From the NCBI RefSeq assembly GCF_900110105.1, contig NZ_FOCL01000001.1, positions 682,001-746,000 of the forward strand: 64,000 nucleotides of DNA, in the 5' to 3' direction. Shown in pieces: positions 16,848 to 25,355 of the stretch (positions within the stretch are counted from its first letter, which is position 1; each line of letters begins with the position of its first letter). Below the pieces are notes generated by a model, which was not told the DNA's origin, made no database searches, and was given only the letters and a program-made list of their open reading frames with translations. Source of the stretch: Mucilaginibacter gossypiicola. GTDB taxonomy: Bacteria; Bacteroidota; Bacteroidia; Sphingobacteriales; Sphingobacteriaceae. A program made the translations under genes and the position numbers.

Positions 16848-18212
16848 ATGAGTCAGCAAACACGTACAAATACTCCGGGTTTTGGCTGGGCGGTATTAAC
16901 TACCAGCCTCGCTTTCGTGGTAGCCCAGCTTGATGTTTCTATTGTTAATATAGCTTTGCCCGAAATTGCAAAAGCGTACCATGCCGGTATCAGCACCCTG
17001 CAATGGGTAATAGATGCCTACACGCTTGCCTTTGCCGTATTGATGTTATCGGCAGGCAGCCTTAGCGATCTCTTGGGATCAAAAAAGATCTTCCAGATAG
17101 GTTTAATCGTTTTCGGTATTGCATCGGCAGGCTGCGGCTTGGCACCAGATGCCCTTACGCTTATCATTTTCAGGATAGCCCAGGGAGTCGGGGCGGCTAT
17201 GATGATACCAAGTTCACTTGCACTGCTCAATCATCAATTTGCGCATACACCACAGCTACGAACCCGCGCCGTAAGTTTATGGACCGCAGCCGGAAGCTCG
17301 GCCCTGGTGGCAGGCCCTACCATCGGCGGTTTATTAATAGCATTTAGCAACTGGCGCTATATTTTCATTGTTAACATCCCCATTTGTATCATCGGTTACA
17401 TTCTGAGCTTTAAAATGGAGCAAACTGCAAAAACAAACAAAAAAAGCTTTGACCTGGCAGGACAGCTCACCTGGATGCTATCCATCACAACACTCATCAG
17501 CATCATTATTGAAGTACCAAGACTTGGGTTTAATAACGGATTAATCTGGGGCGGACTGATACTAAGTTTATTGCTGTTCGGCATGTTTTTATGGATAGAA
17601 AGCAAAGTTGCGCACCCCATGCTACCGTTTCATTTGTTTAAATCAGGGCAATTTAATGCGCTTTTGATATTGGGAGCTGTTTTAAACGGATCATACTATG
17701 GTACTGTTTTTATCCTGAGTCTTTATTTGCAAAAAGTACTGAACTATCCTTCCCTTATTGCCGGGTTCGCATTCCTGCCGCTTACAGCAGGCTTTGTTAT
17801 TTCAAATGTAATCAGCAGCCGCATTATTAACCGTTACGGAATACGTAAACCGATTGTTGCGGGGTTAATCATGTTTGCAGCCGGTTTTACGGGTTTATTT
17901 ATTGCTCACGAGCATACGCCTTACATTCAGCTATTTTTGCCTTTCCTGATTATCCCGATGGGAATGGGGCTTGCTGTACCGGCCATGATCAACGGAATCT
18001 TGTCAAGTGTAGATAAAACCTTATCGGGCACAGCCTCTGCTATTTTAAATACATCAAGGCAAACAGCCGGTGCTATCGGTGTAGCCGTTTTTGGCGCAAT
18101 GGCAGCCGGAGGCAGCCTGTCTATTTTAGGAGCAGTATCTAAAAGTGCCGCTATTTCCATTGGGCTAACAGCTTTAGCTTTGTTTTTAGTAACCCGGAGC
18201 GTGAAAAAGTAA
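16848..18212 (+). CDS. MFS exporter, DHA2 (EmrB/QacA) family
   Basis: The ATG at 16848 gives 454 residues; a TTG 51 bp upstream is in frame but adds a non-family leader. AFVVAQLDVSIVNIALPEIA is the DHA2 motif of the first helix. QWVIDAYTLAFAVLMLSAGSLSDLLGSKKIF contains helix 2 and the cytoplasmic motif A. AAGSSALVAGPTIGGLLI is the antiporter motif C region. About 14 helices are expected. These proton antiporters expel lipophilic drugs or metabolites across the inner membrane. It is convergent with another MFS gene, sharing a terminator, and has no membrane-fusion partner nearby. Confidence 0.9.
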   Translation: MSQQTRTNTPGFGWAVLTTSLAFVVAQLDVSIVNIALPEIAKAYHAGISTLQWVIDAYTLAFAVLMLSAGSLSDLLGSKKIFQIGLIVFGIASAGCGLAPDALTLIIFRIAQGVGAAMMIPSSLALLNHQFAHTPQLRTRAVSLWTAAGSSALVAGPTIGGLLIAFSNWRYIFIVNIPICIIGYILSFKMEQTAKTNKKSFDLAGQLTWMLSITTLISIIIEVPRLGFNNGLIWGGLILSLLLFGMFLWIESKVAHPMLPFHLFKSGQFNALLILGAVLNGSYYGTVFILSLYLQKVLNYPSLIAGFAFLPLTAGFVISNVISSRIINRYGIRKPIVAGLIMFAAGFTGLFIAHEHTPYIQLFLPFLIIPMGMGLAVPAMINGILSSVDKTLSGTASAILNTSRQTAGAIGVAVFGAMAAGGSLSILGAVSKSAAISIGLTALALFLVTRSVKK

Positions 18213-18234
18213 ATACATAGTATTATCAAAACGC

Positions 18235-18268
18235 AAAAGAAGCCGGCAAATAATTGCCGGCTTCTTTT
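18235..18268. terminator. Bidirectional terminator between convergent MFS genes
   Basis: AAAAGAAGCCGGCAA (18235-18249) and TTGCCGGCTTCTTTT (18254-18268) form a perfect 15-bp stem with a 4-nt loop. It has A/T flanks on both sides and serves genes ending at 18212 and 18295. Confidence 0.85.
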
Positions 18269-18294
18269 GTGCTGTAAAAGATCAGCTGATATTT

Positions 18295-19533
18295 TCATAT
18301 CGCTACTTCGGCAGTCAAAACAACAGCAGCTTCCTGTTCTTTTTGATGCACTGCCCTTGCTTTGTTAAAAAGCACCAGAGTGATAACCGCAATTATGGCG
18401 AATGACAAATAAGCTATCCCTAACAATTGCTGATTTTTGATAGCCATCAGGTTCACAATTCCGTAGCTAAAAAATGAAGTAATGATATAAAGCGATCCGC
18501 CTGTTACCCCACTGGCAATACCTGCATTTTTTGAGAACCGGCCTAAACAATAAGCAAAAATGTTATTGAACACAAAGCCAGATAACAGGTGAACCAATAC
18601 CGTAAACGCCATTAGTGTAAACAAGCTTGTTTTAATGCCAGCTGTAAAAACCATTAAAGCGGCAAAACTTAATTGAAGCGCAAGCGCTATGGATACTTTT
18701 TTAACCAGCGGTCTCTTAATAAGTGTTTTAGAAATTATCCCCCCGGCCATTAATGACACCCCGGAAAGCAACGAACAATAACCAGTTACCACAGGCGAAA
18801 AATGAAATATATGCTCGATAATAAAAGGACTGCTCATACCATATACCACTAACATGGCGTAGCTCAACGAGATCAGGATAAGGCCCAACGAAAAATCGCG
18901 GGTTTTAATGGTAGATAAATAAGCCTGCAAAATACTTTTTGCCTTAAATGGATGGTAGTTTTTTAATGATTCGCCGCCGTACGCCAATTCTAAAACCAAC
19001 AGCGAAAGTGTCGCTATTCCAAGAAAAAGAAAATTTGATTCCCAGCCAAAGGCCGCTTCCAGGTATCCGCCGATGAAAGGCGCAACAATAGGTGCGGTTG
19101 CCCAGATAATAGAAAACAGACTGGTGTAATGCTTCAACTGTTCGCCCGAGTACATATCTACAAAGTAGGCCCGCTTACCAACTACAATAAGCGCCACCGT
19201 GATACCTTGTAAAACACGCATAGCATAAATAAGGTTAATGTTATGACAAATGGCTATGGTAAAACTCGCAAACGCAAACACAAGCAAAGAGATTGTGCCG
19301 ATACGATAACGGCCAAAGCTATCAAGCAAACTACCAACAAAAAGCTGACTAACACCCGAGCTGATCATGAATGCGATAAGAGAAAGTTGCACTGCCGAAT
19401 TATTAACAGCCAATTCCTTTGCCATTGACGGAAGCGAGGGTATATAAATATCAGTTGCAAAACCCGAAAGCGGAATCAGCGCAAACGCTAAAACAGTACT
19501 GATGCCCCTGTGATGTTCTTTTATAAGTTTCAT
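18295..19533 (-). CDS. MFS drug exporter, Bcr/CflA-like
   Basis: A 412-residue, 12-helix transporter. IPLSGFATDIYIPSLPSMAKEL is the DHA1 Bcr/CflA opening, where Asp in the first helix is conserved. QLSLIAFMISSGVSQLFVGSLLDSFGRYR is helix 2 with motif A. IVGKRAYFVDMYSG and IWATAPIVAPFIGGYLEAAFGW follow. Relatives export chloramphenicol, bicyclomycin or other small molecules. The gene is divergent from a TetR regulator at 19889. The shared intergenic region carries a perfect inverted repeat next to its -7 box, so induction by the exported compound through TetR is likely. Confidence 0.9.
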   Translation of the reverse strand: MKLIKEHHRGISTVLAFALIPLSGFATDIYIPSLPSMAKELAVNNSAVQLSLIAFMISSGVSQLFVGSLLDSFGRYRIGTISLLVFAFASFTIAICHNINLIYAMRVLQGITVALIVVGKRAYFVDMYSGEQLKHYTSLFSIIWATAPIVAPFIGGYLEAAFGWESNFLFLGIATLSLLVLELAYGGESLKNYHPFKAKSILQAYLSTIKTRDFSLGLILISLSYAMLVVYGMSSPFIIEHIFHFSPVVTGYCSLLSGVSLMAGGIISKTLIKRPLVKKVSIALALQLSFAALMVFTAGIKTSLFTLMAFTVLVHLLSGFVFNNIFAYCLGRFSKNAGIASGVTGGSLYIITSFFSYGIVNLMAIKNQQLLGIAYLSFAIIAVITLVLFNKARAVHQKEQEAAVVLTAEVAI

Positions 19534-19599
19534 AACTCAATGCTAAATTTTATTGAAATCAAAAAAGTATTAATTGTGTATTTCTTTATTACCGGCAAA

Positions 19600-19644
19600 C
19601 AAAAGTAGACTAAATGGTTTATTAAATAAAACCATTTAGTCTAC
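19600..19644 (-). promoter_or_regulatory. TetR operator and -7 box of the Bcr/CflA gene
   Basis: GTAGACTAAATGGTTT (19605-19620) and its exact complement AAACCATTTAGTCTAC (19629-19644) form a perfect 16-bp inverted repeat with an 8-bp spacer. On the minus strand a -7 box TACTTTTG (19607-19600) overlaps the end of the repeat. A bound regulator would therefore occlude the exporter promoter. Confidence 0.8.
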
Positions 19645-19849
19645 CTTTAATCATATTTACATTCCCGTGTCAATCCTGTTTTCTAAGCATCTGCCAACAC
19701 ACAGAATAATAAAATCAATGTAAAAAAACGAACAACCTTTGTATCTGGCCCAATACAAAAACTTCAATAATTAATTAACTTTCAATTACTTACAACAAAA
19801 AAGAGGCATCACATTACCTTCACTAACAGTTACCACGCTTTACTTTTTT

Positions 19850-19870
19850 AAACCATTTAGTCTATATTTG
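19850..19870 (+). promoter_or_regulatory. TetR half operator overlapping the tetR -7 box
   Basis: AAACCATTTAGTCTA (19850-19864) is a third copy of the arm found at 19605-19644. It overlaps the exact -7 box TATATTTG (19863-19870), 18 bp before the tetR ATG, which implies autoregulation. The left arm of the palindrome is missing here. The rest of the 19534-19888 gap, mostly 19645-19849, shows nothing else. Confidence 0.7.
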
Positions 19871-19888
19871 CGTATTAAATAATTGAAA

Positions 19889-20485
19889 ATGAACAAAGGC
19901 GAGCAAAAAAGGCAATTCATTATTGAAAAGGCTGCTCTTTTATTTAATGAAAAAGGAATTGCCGGTACTTCAGTTGATGATGTGCTTGAAGTTGCCAATA
20001 CAAGCAAGGGCTGTTTTTACGGTCATTTTGAAAGCAAAGACGAATTGGCCCAGGCTTCTGTTGATTTCCTTTTAGGTAAACTTACCGACAGGCGAAACAA
20101 CACCATCAACAAGCACAAAACTGCTATTACAAAAATTTATGCAGTATTGGATAACAGCAAGAACCCGCTTAAAAGCTATATTGACGGTGGTTGCCCGATA
20201 GTTAACTTCTCAACAGAAACAGATGACACCAATCCCGCTATTAAAAAGAAAATAAAGGATATGGTAAGTGCTGGCATCGCTGCTATTACTAATATTATAA
20301 AAGATGGCATTGCAAGCGGCGAACTCTCAAATGCTATAAATGCTGATGAATTTGCCACAAGGATGATGTTATCTATAGAAGGCGGAAACGTACTTTGCCG
20401 TGTATTAAATAGCACCAAGCCCATGCAGGTAATGATTAAAAACCTGAAAGAAGAGCTGGCATCATACGCCCTGGAAAAAGCCTAA
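19889..20485 (+). CDS. TetR/AcrR-family repressor
   Basis: Starting at ATG 19889 (a TTG two codons earlier is weaker) the product is 198 residues. The N-terminal helix-turn-helix is clear: FIIEKAALLFNEKGIAGTSVDDVLEVANTSKGCFYGHFESKDEL across residues 10-55. The C-terminal ligand domain has SYIDGGCPIVNFSTETDDTNPAIKKK. The GGCP block is typical of a subgroup that controls efflux or oxidoreductase genes. Divergent from the Bcr/CflA exporter, with matching operator sequences before both. Ligand unknown. Its stop lies 5 bp from the end of the convergent TlpA-like gene. Confidence 0.92.
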   Translation: MNKGEQKRQFIIEKAALLFNEKGIAGTSVDDVLEVANTSKGCFYGHFESKDELAQASVDFLLGKLTDRRNNTINKHKTAITKIYAVLDNSKNPLKSYIDGGCPIVNFSTETDDTNPAIKKKIKDMVSAGIAAITNIIKDGIASGELSNAINADEFATRMMLSIEGGNVLCRVLNSTKPMQVMIKNLKEELASYALEKA

Positions 20486-20490
20486 ACAAA

Positions 20491-21936
20491 TTATGGCTTT
20501 GCGATAGCATCATTGATCAACTGTTCAGCCTGAACACTTCCCGGACCGGGAGCATCAAAACTGAGCATTTTGCCTTCTTTATCAATAAGTATATATTTTG
20601 GAATAGCGTTGGCTATGTAAGCCTGCGCCACTGTACCTTCGTTATCATAAAGTTGCAGCCAATCAGGTTTTTCCTCTTTGAGGGCGTTCCTCCACTCCTT
20701 TTCTCCGTCGTGCACAGCAATACTTACAAAAGCCACCTGTTGATTGGTTTTAAATTTGTCACTCAGTTTTTTGTATGCAGGCATCTCCTGGCGACATGGG
20801 CCGCACCAGCTTGCCCAAAGATCAATATAGATAACTTTTCCTTTAAAATCGGACAGGCTAAAAACCTTGCCGTGGTCACTGGGTAAAGTAAACGTCGGAG
20901 CCGGTTTACCAATTTGCACCTGCATTAACTGTTGCTTCTTCTCAATAAAATTATTGGCAAGGTTTTTCTTTAAAACAGGATTGCCAATAGCATTGATAAA
21001 TGTCTGCATTTCCTTTTGTCCGGCAATCAATTGCGCTATAGCGTTGGATCCACCAATTCTCTTTTCAACATAACGGTTAAGATAAAAATCCCTCACTTTT
21101 CCGGTAAAAAGTAGTTTGATTTTTTCAAGCGTATAACCAGGCTTCTTTACAGCAGCCGAATCGCGCAGTAAATCCAACCGTTGTTCATAAGTATAGTAAA
21201 GCGGCAAAAACCATGATTTATAATCTTCTGATAATAAATACTCATCATGCGATACACCATTTAAGAATGCAGGCGGTGTGTTTTTCGCCACCAGTTCCCG
21301 CATTTCCGCTGTATTGTATTTAACCAAATCAAGATGTTGGAGCAGCATGTAAAAGTTTAAGCTTTGATTATCTAAATCAATCATTTTCTTAAACGTATTG
21401 GAATATTTATCCTCCATTGCGGGTTTCCTAAATACTACATTTAATACTGAATCTTCCAGCGTTTTTGATTTTTTAAGGAACTGTATTAATTCGTCTGTCT
21501 TCAGATCATACCATGCGGTCTTGTCATTCCGTGCTACCAGGATCGAATCTAATTTCACCCTGTATTGATTGACCTGGCCGCCTATCCCGCCAATCTTCTT
21601 AGTTTTTGACAATCTGACGTAATCGGCGGCATCACCGGTTATCAGGAGATTATAACCCGGAGCAACGTAGATGCGATTGATCTGCGTGTTGTTTTGCTGA
21701 ATACTGGTACGTTGCGGCCGGACTATTTTGTATGTTTTTAAATAAAATTCGCCAGCGTCATTGAGCCTTATCGTATCGATAACAAACTTCCCGTTGGCAT
21801 CTTCAAAAGAAATCTTTAGTGTTTTTTCGGCAGAATTGCTAAGCTTTCCCTGTATAACAAGGGGCTGGACAACGTTTTGGGCTACCCCATTGCTGATAAA
21901 ATAAAAGCTGAGCAGGAGCAGGATTATTTTTTTCAT
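20491..21936 (-). CDS. TlpA-like thiol:disulfide oxidoreductase with N-terminal DUF4369-like domain
   Basis: The ATG at 21936 gives 481 residues beginning with a clean signal peptide (MKKIILLLLSFYFISNGVAQ). The longer open frame upstream has no export signal and is rejected. After a beta-rich N-terminal domain of about 120 residues (DUF4369-like) and a helical middle, the C-terminal 140 residues are a thioredoxin fold. It contains FSLSDFKGKVIYIDLWASWCGPCRQEMPAY, with the redox pair C378 and C381. Proteins of this build act in the periplasm as reductases or are membrane attached. They are abundant in Sphingobacteriaceae and often have no known partner. Its divergent neighbour is the GH78-like gene. 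An adjacent LacI operator lies 175 bp upstream but faces the other way. Confidence 0.87.
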   Translation of the reverse strand: MKKIILLLLSFYFISNGVAQNVVQPLVIQGKLSNSAEKTLKISFEDANGKFVIDTIRLNDAGEFYLKTYKIVRPQRTSIQQNNTQINRIYVAPGYNLLITGDAADYVRLSKTKKIGGIGGQVNQYRVKLDSILVARNDKTAWYDLKTDELIQFLKKSKTLEDSVLNVVFRKPAMEDKYSNTFKKMIDLDNQSLNFYMLLQHLDLVKYNTAEMRELVAKNTPPAFLNGVSHDEYLLSEDYKSWFLPLYYTYEQRLDLLRDSAAVKKPGYTLEKIKLLFTGKVRDFYLNRYVEKRIGGSNAIAQLIAGQKEMQTFINAIGNPVLKKNLANNFIEKKQQLMQVQIGKPAPTFTLPSDHGKVFSLSDFKGKVIYIDLWASWCGPCRQEMPAYKKLSDKFKTNQQVAFVSIAVHDGEKEWRNALKEEKPDWLQLYDNEGTVAQAYIANAIPKYILIDKEGKMLSFDAPGPGSVQAEQLINDAIAKP

Positions 21937-22110
21937 AGATGTAATTGGCAGGTTTAAACAAATATAAACTTCATCAGGTGATTTCAATAAGACTTTAAGA
22001 TTTAGTTTACCTACCACCCAAACCAGAATATACCTACCCCCACTATTGGCTTCGCAACAGGAACGCAGCCGTATCAACTTTTTAATATAAAAATTCAAAA
22101 TATATAACAA

Positions 22111-22130
22111 TTTGCTAAATCGATTTAATT
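22111..22130 (+). promoter_or_regulatory. LacI-type operator before the GH78-like gene
   Basis: TTTGCTAAATCGATTTAATT lies 82 bp before the ATG at 22213. Its reverse complement is identical at all 20 positions to the site at 33352-33371 before a GH92 gene. A -7-like TATATTAG follows at 22130-22137. It places this divergent gene in the PUL regulon. Confidence 0.75.
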
Positions 22131-22212
22131 ATATTAGTCGAACCAATTTTATTATCAAGCACAAACAGGAAAAACCAACCTGAACCATTACCAATAAACC
22201 AATTAAATCTGC

Positions 22213-24576
22213 ATGAAACGTTTTCTACTTTCTATTTTATCGGCAACAATTATCCTCTTAGCACAAAGCAGTAATGCACGCGTCCTTCATCCGCCAGAAG
22301 AACGGGCATGGAATGCGCAATGGATCTCCGCCCCCGGTATTACCGGGAATGAATACGGAATTTACTACTTCCGGAAAAACGTTCAGCTTGCTAATAAACC
22401 GGCCAGCTTTATTATCCATGTATCGGCTGATAACCGGTATAAACTCTATATAAACGGCACATTAGTATCCCTCGGGCCAGCGCGGGGCGACGCCTTTTAC
22501 TGGAATTACGAAACGGTAGATCTTGCACCCTATCTCAACGCAGGTAAAAATACTGTTGCCGCATTGGTATGGAACGAGGCCCAGTATCGCCCGGAGGCGC
22601 AGATTAGCGTACGTACAGCACTCATTATACAAGGCAACACCGCTGCCGAAGAAATGCTGAATACCAATAATACCTGGAAAAGCACACAAGATAAAGGGTA
22701 TCAACCCATCTGGGGCTATTTTGCTGCCAGCACCGGCGAAATGGTAGACATGAATAAAAGCATTATGAACTGGTACTCGCCCAACTTTGATGATAGCACC
22801 TGGCCAAATGCAACTAATCTTTTCGGCGGGCAACTGAAAGGACAATGGGATGGTTTTGGGTGGCAACTGGTGCCTTCATCAATTCCGCAACGAGAGTTGA
22901 TCTACGAACGAATCCCGACCATACGTAAAGCCACCGGAATGGATATTCCCTCAACTTTTCCGGGCGCAAAAGCACCGCTGACTATTCCAGCTAACACTAC
23001 GGTTACCATGCTGCTTGATCAAGCACATCTCACCAATGCCTACCCAACCATTAATTTCAGCGGGGGAAAAGACGCCGGCATTTCTCTAAGCTATGCAGAA
23101 TCACTTTTTGACAATTTAAGTAAATACGGCATGCGGAAAGGCAACCGTAATGATGTGGAGGGAAAAGATTTTTCGGGCAGAAAGGATAGCCTGATCTCCA
23201 ATGGCAGTACCGCGCAATCGTATACAACACTCAATTTCCGGACTTTTCGTTACATCCGTTTAATTATACATACACAAAATGAGCCATTAGTTATTAATGA
23301 TTTGTATGGAATCTTTACCGGGTATCCATTTAAACAAACCGCCATTTTCAATACTGATAACAAGGAGATAAAACAGATTCTCGACATTGGCTGGCGTACT
23401 GCCCGTTTGAATGCATTTGAAACTTATACCGATTGCCCCTATTACGAACAGTTGCAGTACATTGGCGACACCCGTATCCAGGCCATGATTTCTTATTACT
23501 ACAGCGGCGACGACCGCCTGGCCCGCAACGCCATTAACCTGATGGATCATTCGCGTTTGGCCGAAGGCGTTACTCAAAGCCGCTATCCTACTCATGATAC
23601 CCAAATTATTTCAACCTTTTCGTTATGGTACATAGGCATGCTGCATGATTATTGGATGTACCGCGGCGACAGTACTTTCATTAAAGATAAACTGGATGGA
23701 GAACGGGCTGTGTTAAAATTCTTCAGCCAATACCAACAAGCCGACGGTTCGTTAAAAAACACTCCATATTGGACATTTGTTGATTGGGCAAGCGGCAAAA
23801 ACTGGGAAATTGGATCGCCACCCAAAGGTACGGATGGGAGTTCGGCCATTATTGACCTACAATTATTGTGGGCTTACCAATGGGCTGCGGCAATGGAGAC
23901 TAAAATAGGATTACCCGATTATGCAGCTTTATACAATAGGCAAGCCGCTAAACTAAAACAAACTATTCAACGCAAATATTGGGACCCGGCCAAGATGTTG
24001 TATGCCGATACAAAGGATAAAGATCATTTTTCGCAGCATGCCAATTCATTGGCTATACTTACCGGCATGGTGAAAAATGCAGACCTGACTGCATTATCAA
24101 AAAAATTGTTAGCTGATACCTCCCTAACGCAATGTACCATCTACTTCAAATACTACCTGCACCAGGCATTGGTAAAAGGTGGTTTAGGAAACGACTATAT
24201 AAATTGGCTGGGTATTTGGCGCGATAACATTAAAATGGGATTAACCACCTGGGCCGAATACTCCGACCTTAAATACAGCCGGTCGGACTGTCATGCATGG
24301 GGAAGCAGCCCTAATATTGAATTTTTCAGAACAGTTTTAGGCATTGACAGCTATGCACCGGGATTCAGCAAGGTAAAGATTGAACCCCATTTAGGGACAT
24401 TGACCAAAGCAAGCGGCGAAATTCCACATCCCAACGGAAAGGTGGTGGTGAGTTATGCTTTGGAAAACAGCAAGTGGAAAATAAAGATCAGTTTACCGCG
24501 CCACACATCAGGTGTTTTTGTATGGAAATCAAAAACATATATACTTAAAGGCGGTGAAAATGTTATGGTTATTTAA
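22213..24576 (+). CDS. Alpha-L-rhamnosidase-like glycoside hydrolase (GH78 type)
   Basis: A 787-residue secreted enzyme. It has a signal peptide of about 22 residues, then a beta-sandwich carbohydrate-binding region (FIIHVSADNRYKLYINGTLV, residues about 65-85). A second beta domain follows. An (alpha/alpha)6 catalytic barrel from about residue 390 carries FETYTDCPYYEQLQYIGDTR (D407 region) and WTFVDWASGKNWEIG. The C-terminal SPNIEFFRTVLGIDSYAPGF is the usual beta-sandwich cap. GH78 enzymes hydrolyse alpha-L-rhamnosides, but DCPYYEQLQ departs from the common DCPxRDER motif, so the substrate may differ. It is divergent from the rest of the PUL yet shares its operator. A hairpin follows the stop. 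Confidence 0.82.
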   Translation: MKRFLLSILSATIILLAQSSNARVLHPPEERAWNAQWISAPGITGNEYGIYYFRKNVQLANKPASFIIHVSADNRYKLYINGTLVSLGPARGDAFYWNYETVDLAPYLNAGKNTVAALVWNEAQYRPEAQISVRTALIIQGNTAAEEMLNTNNTWKSTQDKGYQPIWGYFAASTGEMVDMNKSIMNWYSPNFDDSTWPNATNLFGGQLKGQWDGFGWQLVPSSIPQRELIYERIPTIRKATGMDIPSTFPGAKAPLTIPANTTVTMLLDQAHLTNAYPTINFSGGKDAGISLSYAESLFDNLSKYGMRKGNRNDVEGKDFSGRKDSLISNGSTAQSYTTLNFRTFRYIRLIIHTQNEPLVINDLYGIFTGYPFKQTAIFNTDNKEIKQILDIGWRTARLNAFETYTDCPYYEQLQYIGDTRIQAMISYYYSGDDRLARNAINLMDHSRLAEGVTQSRYPTHDTQIISTFSLWYIGMLHDYWMYRGDSTFIKDKLDGERAVLKFFSQYQQADGSLKNTPYWTFVDWASGKNWEIGSPPKGTDGSSAIIDLQLLWAYQWAAAMETKIGLPDYAALYNRQAAKLKQTIQRKYWDPAKMLYADTKDKDHFSQHANSLAILTGMVKNADLTALSKKLLADTSLTQCTIYFKYYLHQALVKGGLGNDYINWLGIWRDNIKMGLTTWAEYSDLKYSRSDCHAWGSSPNIEFFRTVLGIDSYAPGFSKVKIEPHLGTLTKASGEIPHPNGKVVVSYALENSKWKIKISLPRHTSGVFVWKSKTYILKGGENVMVI

Positions 24577-24590
24577 ATACAAGCAGCTGA

Positions 24591-24623
24591 AGACTTACGA
24601 AGTTTTTAAAACTTCGTAAGTCT
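24591..24623. terminator. Perfect 16-bp palindrome between convergent genes
   Basis: AGACTTACGAAGTTTT (24591-24606) and its exact complement (24608-24623) are separated by one base. It sits between the GH78-like stop (24576) and the stop of the minus-strand gene at 24636. It may act as a bidirectional terminator although the trailing T-run is weak. Its strict symmetry also fits a dispersed palindromic element. Confidence 0.6.
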
Positions 24624-24635
24624 GGATTCTAACTT

Positions 24636-25247
24636 TTAATTCATCAAATGCCGTTCATCCTGCCGTAAAATCATTTGCTCTCTGGCGCTTAGTAACACCA
24701 TAATAAACAGTCCGAGTAAAATGCAAACAACAACACCAAAATTAGCAGTAACTATACTCGAACTTACATTTCTTTGTCCGCTTTGAAGCAAGCGGTTACT
24801 CTCGCCAACTTGTATTGCAATAAGCTGATCGAGCGATTTAAGGGCCTGGGCAAAAACATATTCGGCGTTATTTTTGTCCGCTTCCTGTTTTCTGAGGTTA
24901 CTCAGCTGAATGCGAAAAGCTTTCCACTTTGCTGATTCTTCTTTCGTTAATTGAGTAGCTTCATATTTCTTTGCCAATGCTTCTATAGCTGCATAATTAC
25001 CACTGATTTTAGCCTGGGCATCCGGACCGGAAGCCGCTGCAGTTAGTTTGTTTTCATAAAGCCTATTACTTATTTCATGTACAAAAGTAGCCGGCAGCAG
25101 GCGGTCGTTCATAATGGATGTCAGCGTTTTATCCAACGCTTTAACATTGTCCCGCCCATTCCAATTGGCTAATAAAAGCATAGCGGTAAGCGCAGCTAAA
25201 GCCAAAACCATTCTTGCTTTATTTTTTATAATGAAAGCCCGTGTCAT
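24636..25247 (-). CDS. Four-helix-bundle (4HB_MCP-like) membrane sensor protein without output domain
   Basis: A 203-residue protein with the architecture of a chemoreceptor sensor domain. The first membrane helix is at residues about 12-28 (MVLALAALTAMLLLANW). About 135 residues of periplasmic amphipathic helix follow, with the 4HB_MCP-like pattern LDKTLTSIMNDRLLPATFVHEISNRLYENKL. The second membrane helix is near 168-188. After it only some 15 residues remain (REQMILRQDERHLMN), so there is no HAMP or signalling domain. It may be a truncated receptor or a stand-alone membrane protein; such short forms are common in Bacteroidota. Ligand unknown. Confidence 0.78.
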   Translation of the reverse strand: MTRAFIIKNKARMVLALAALTAMLLLANWNGRDNVKALDKTLTSIMNDRLLPATFVHEISNRLYENKLTAAASGPDAQAKISGNYAAIEALAKKYEATQLTKEESAKWKAFRIQLSNLRKQEADKNNAEYVFAQALKSLDQLIAIQVGESNRLLQSGQRNVSSSIVTANFGVVVCILLGLFIMVLLSAREQMILRQDERHLMN

Positions 25248-25355
25248 AACAGTAAATTTTTATTAAAGATAATAAAAGGATGCCCGGTTACAGAAAACCT
25301 ATCCCCTGCAATTGTATCACTTACGGCTGCTAATATATGGTTCTTTTAAAATTAA

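Noticed and set aside
21937..22110. N-terminal extension of the TlpA-like gene to 22110
   Set aside because: It would place 58 unrelated residues before a clear signal peptide at 21936.
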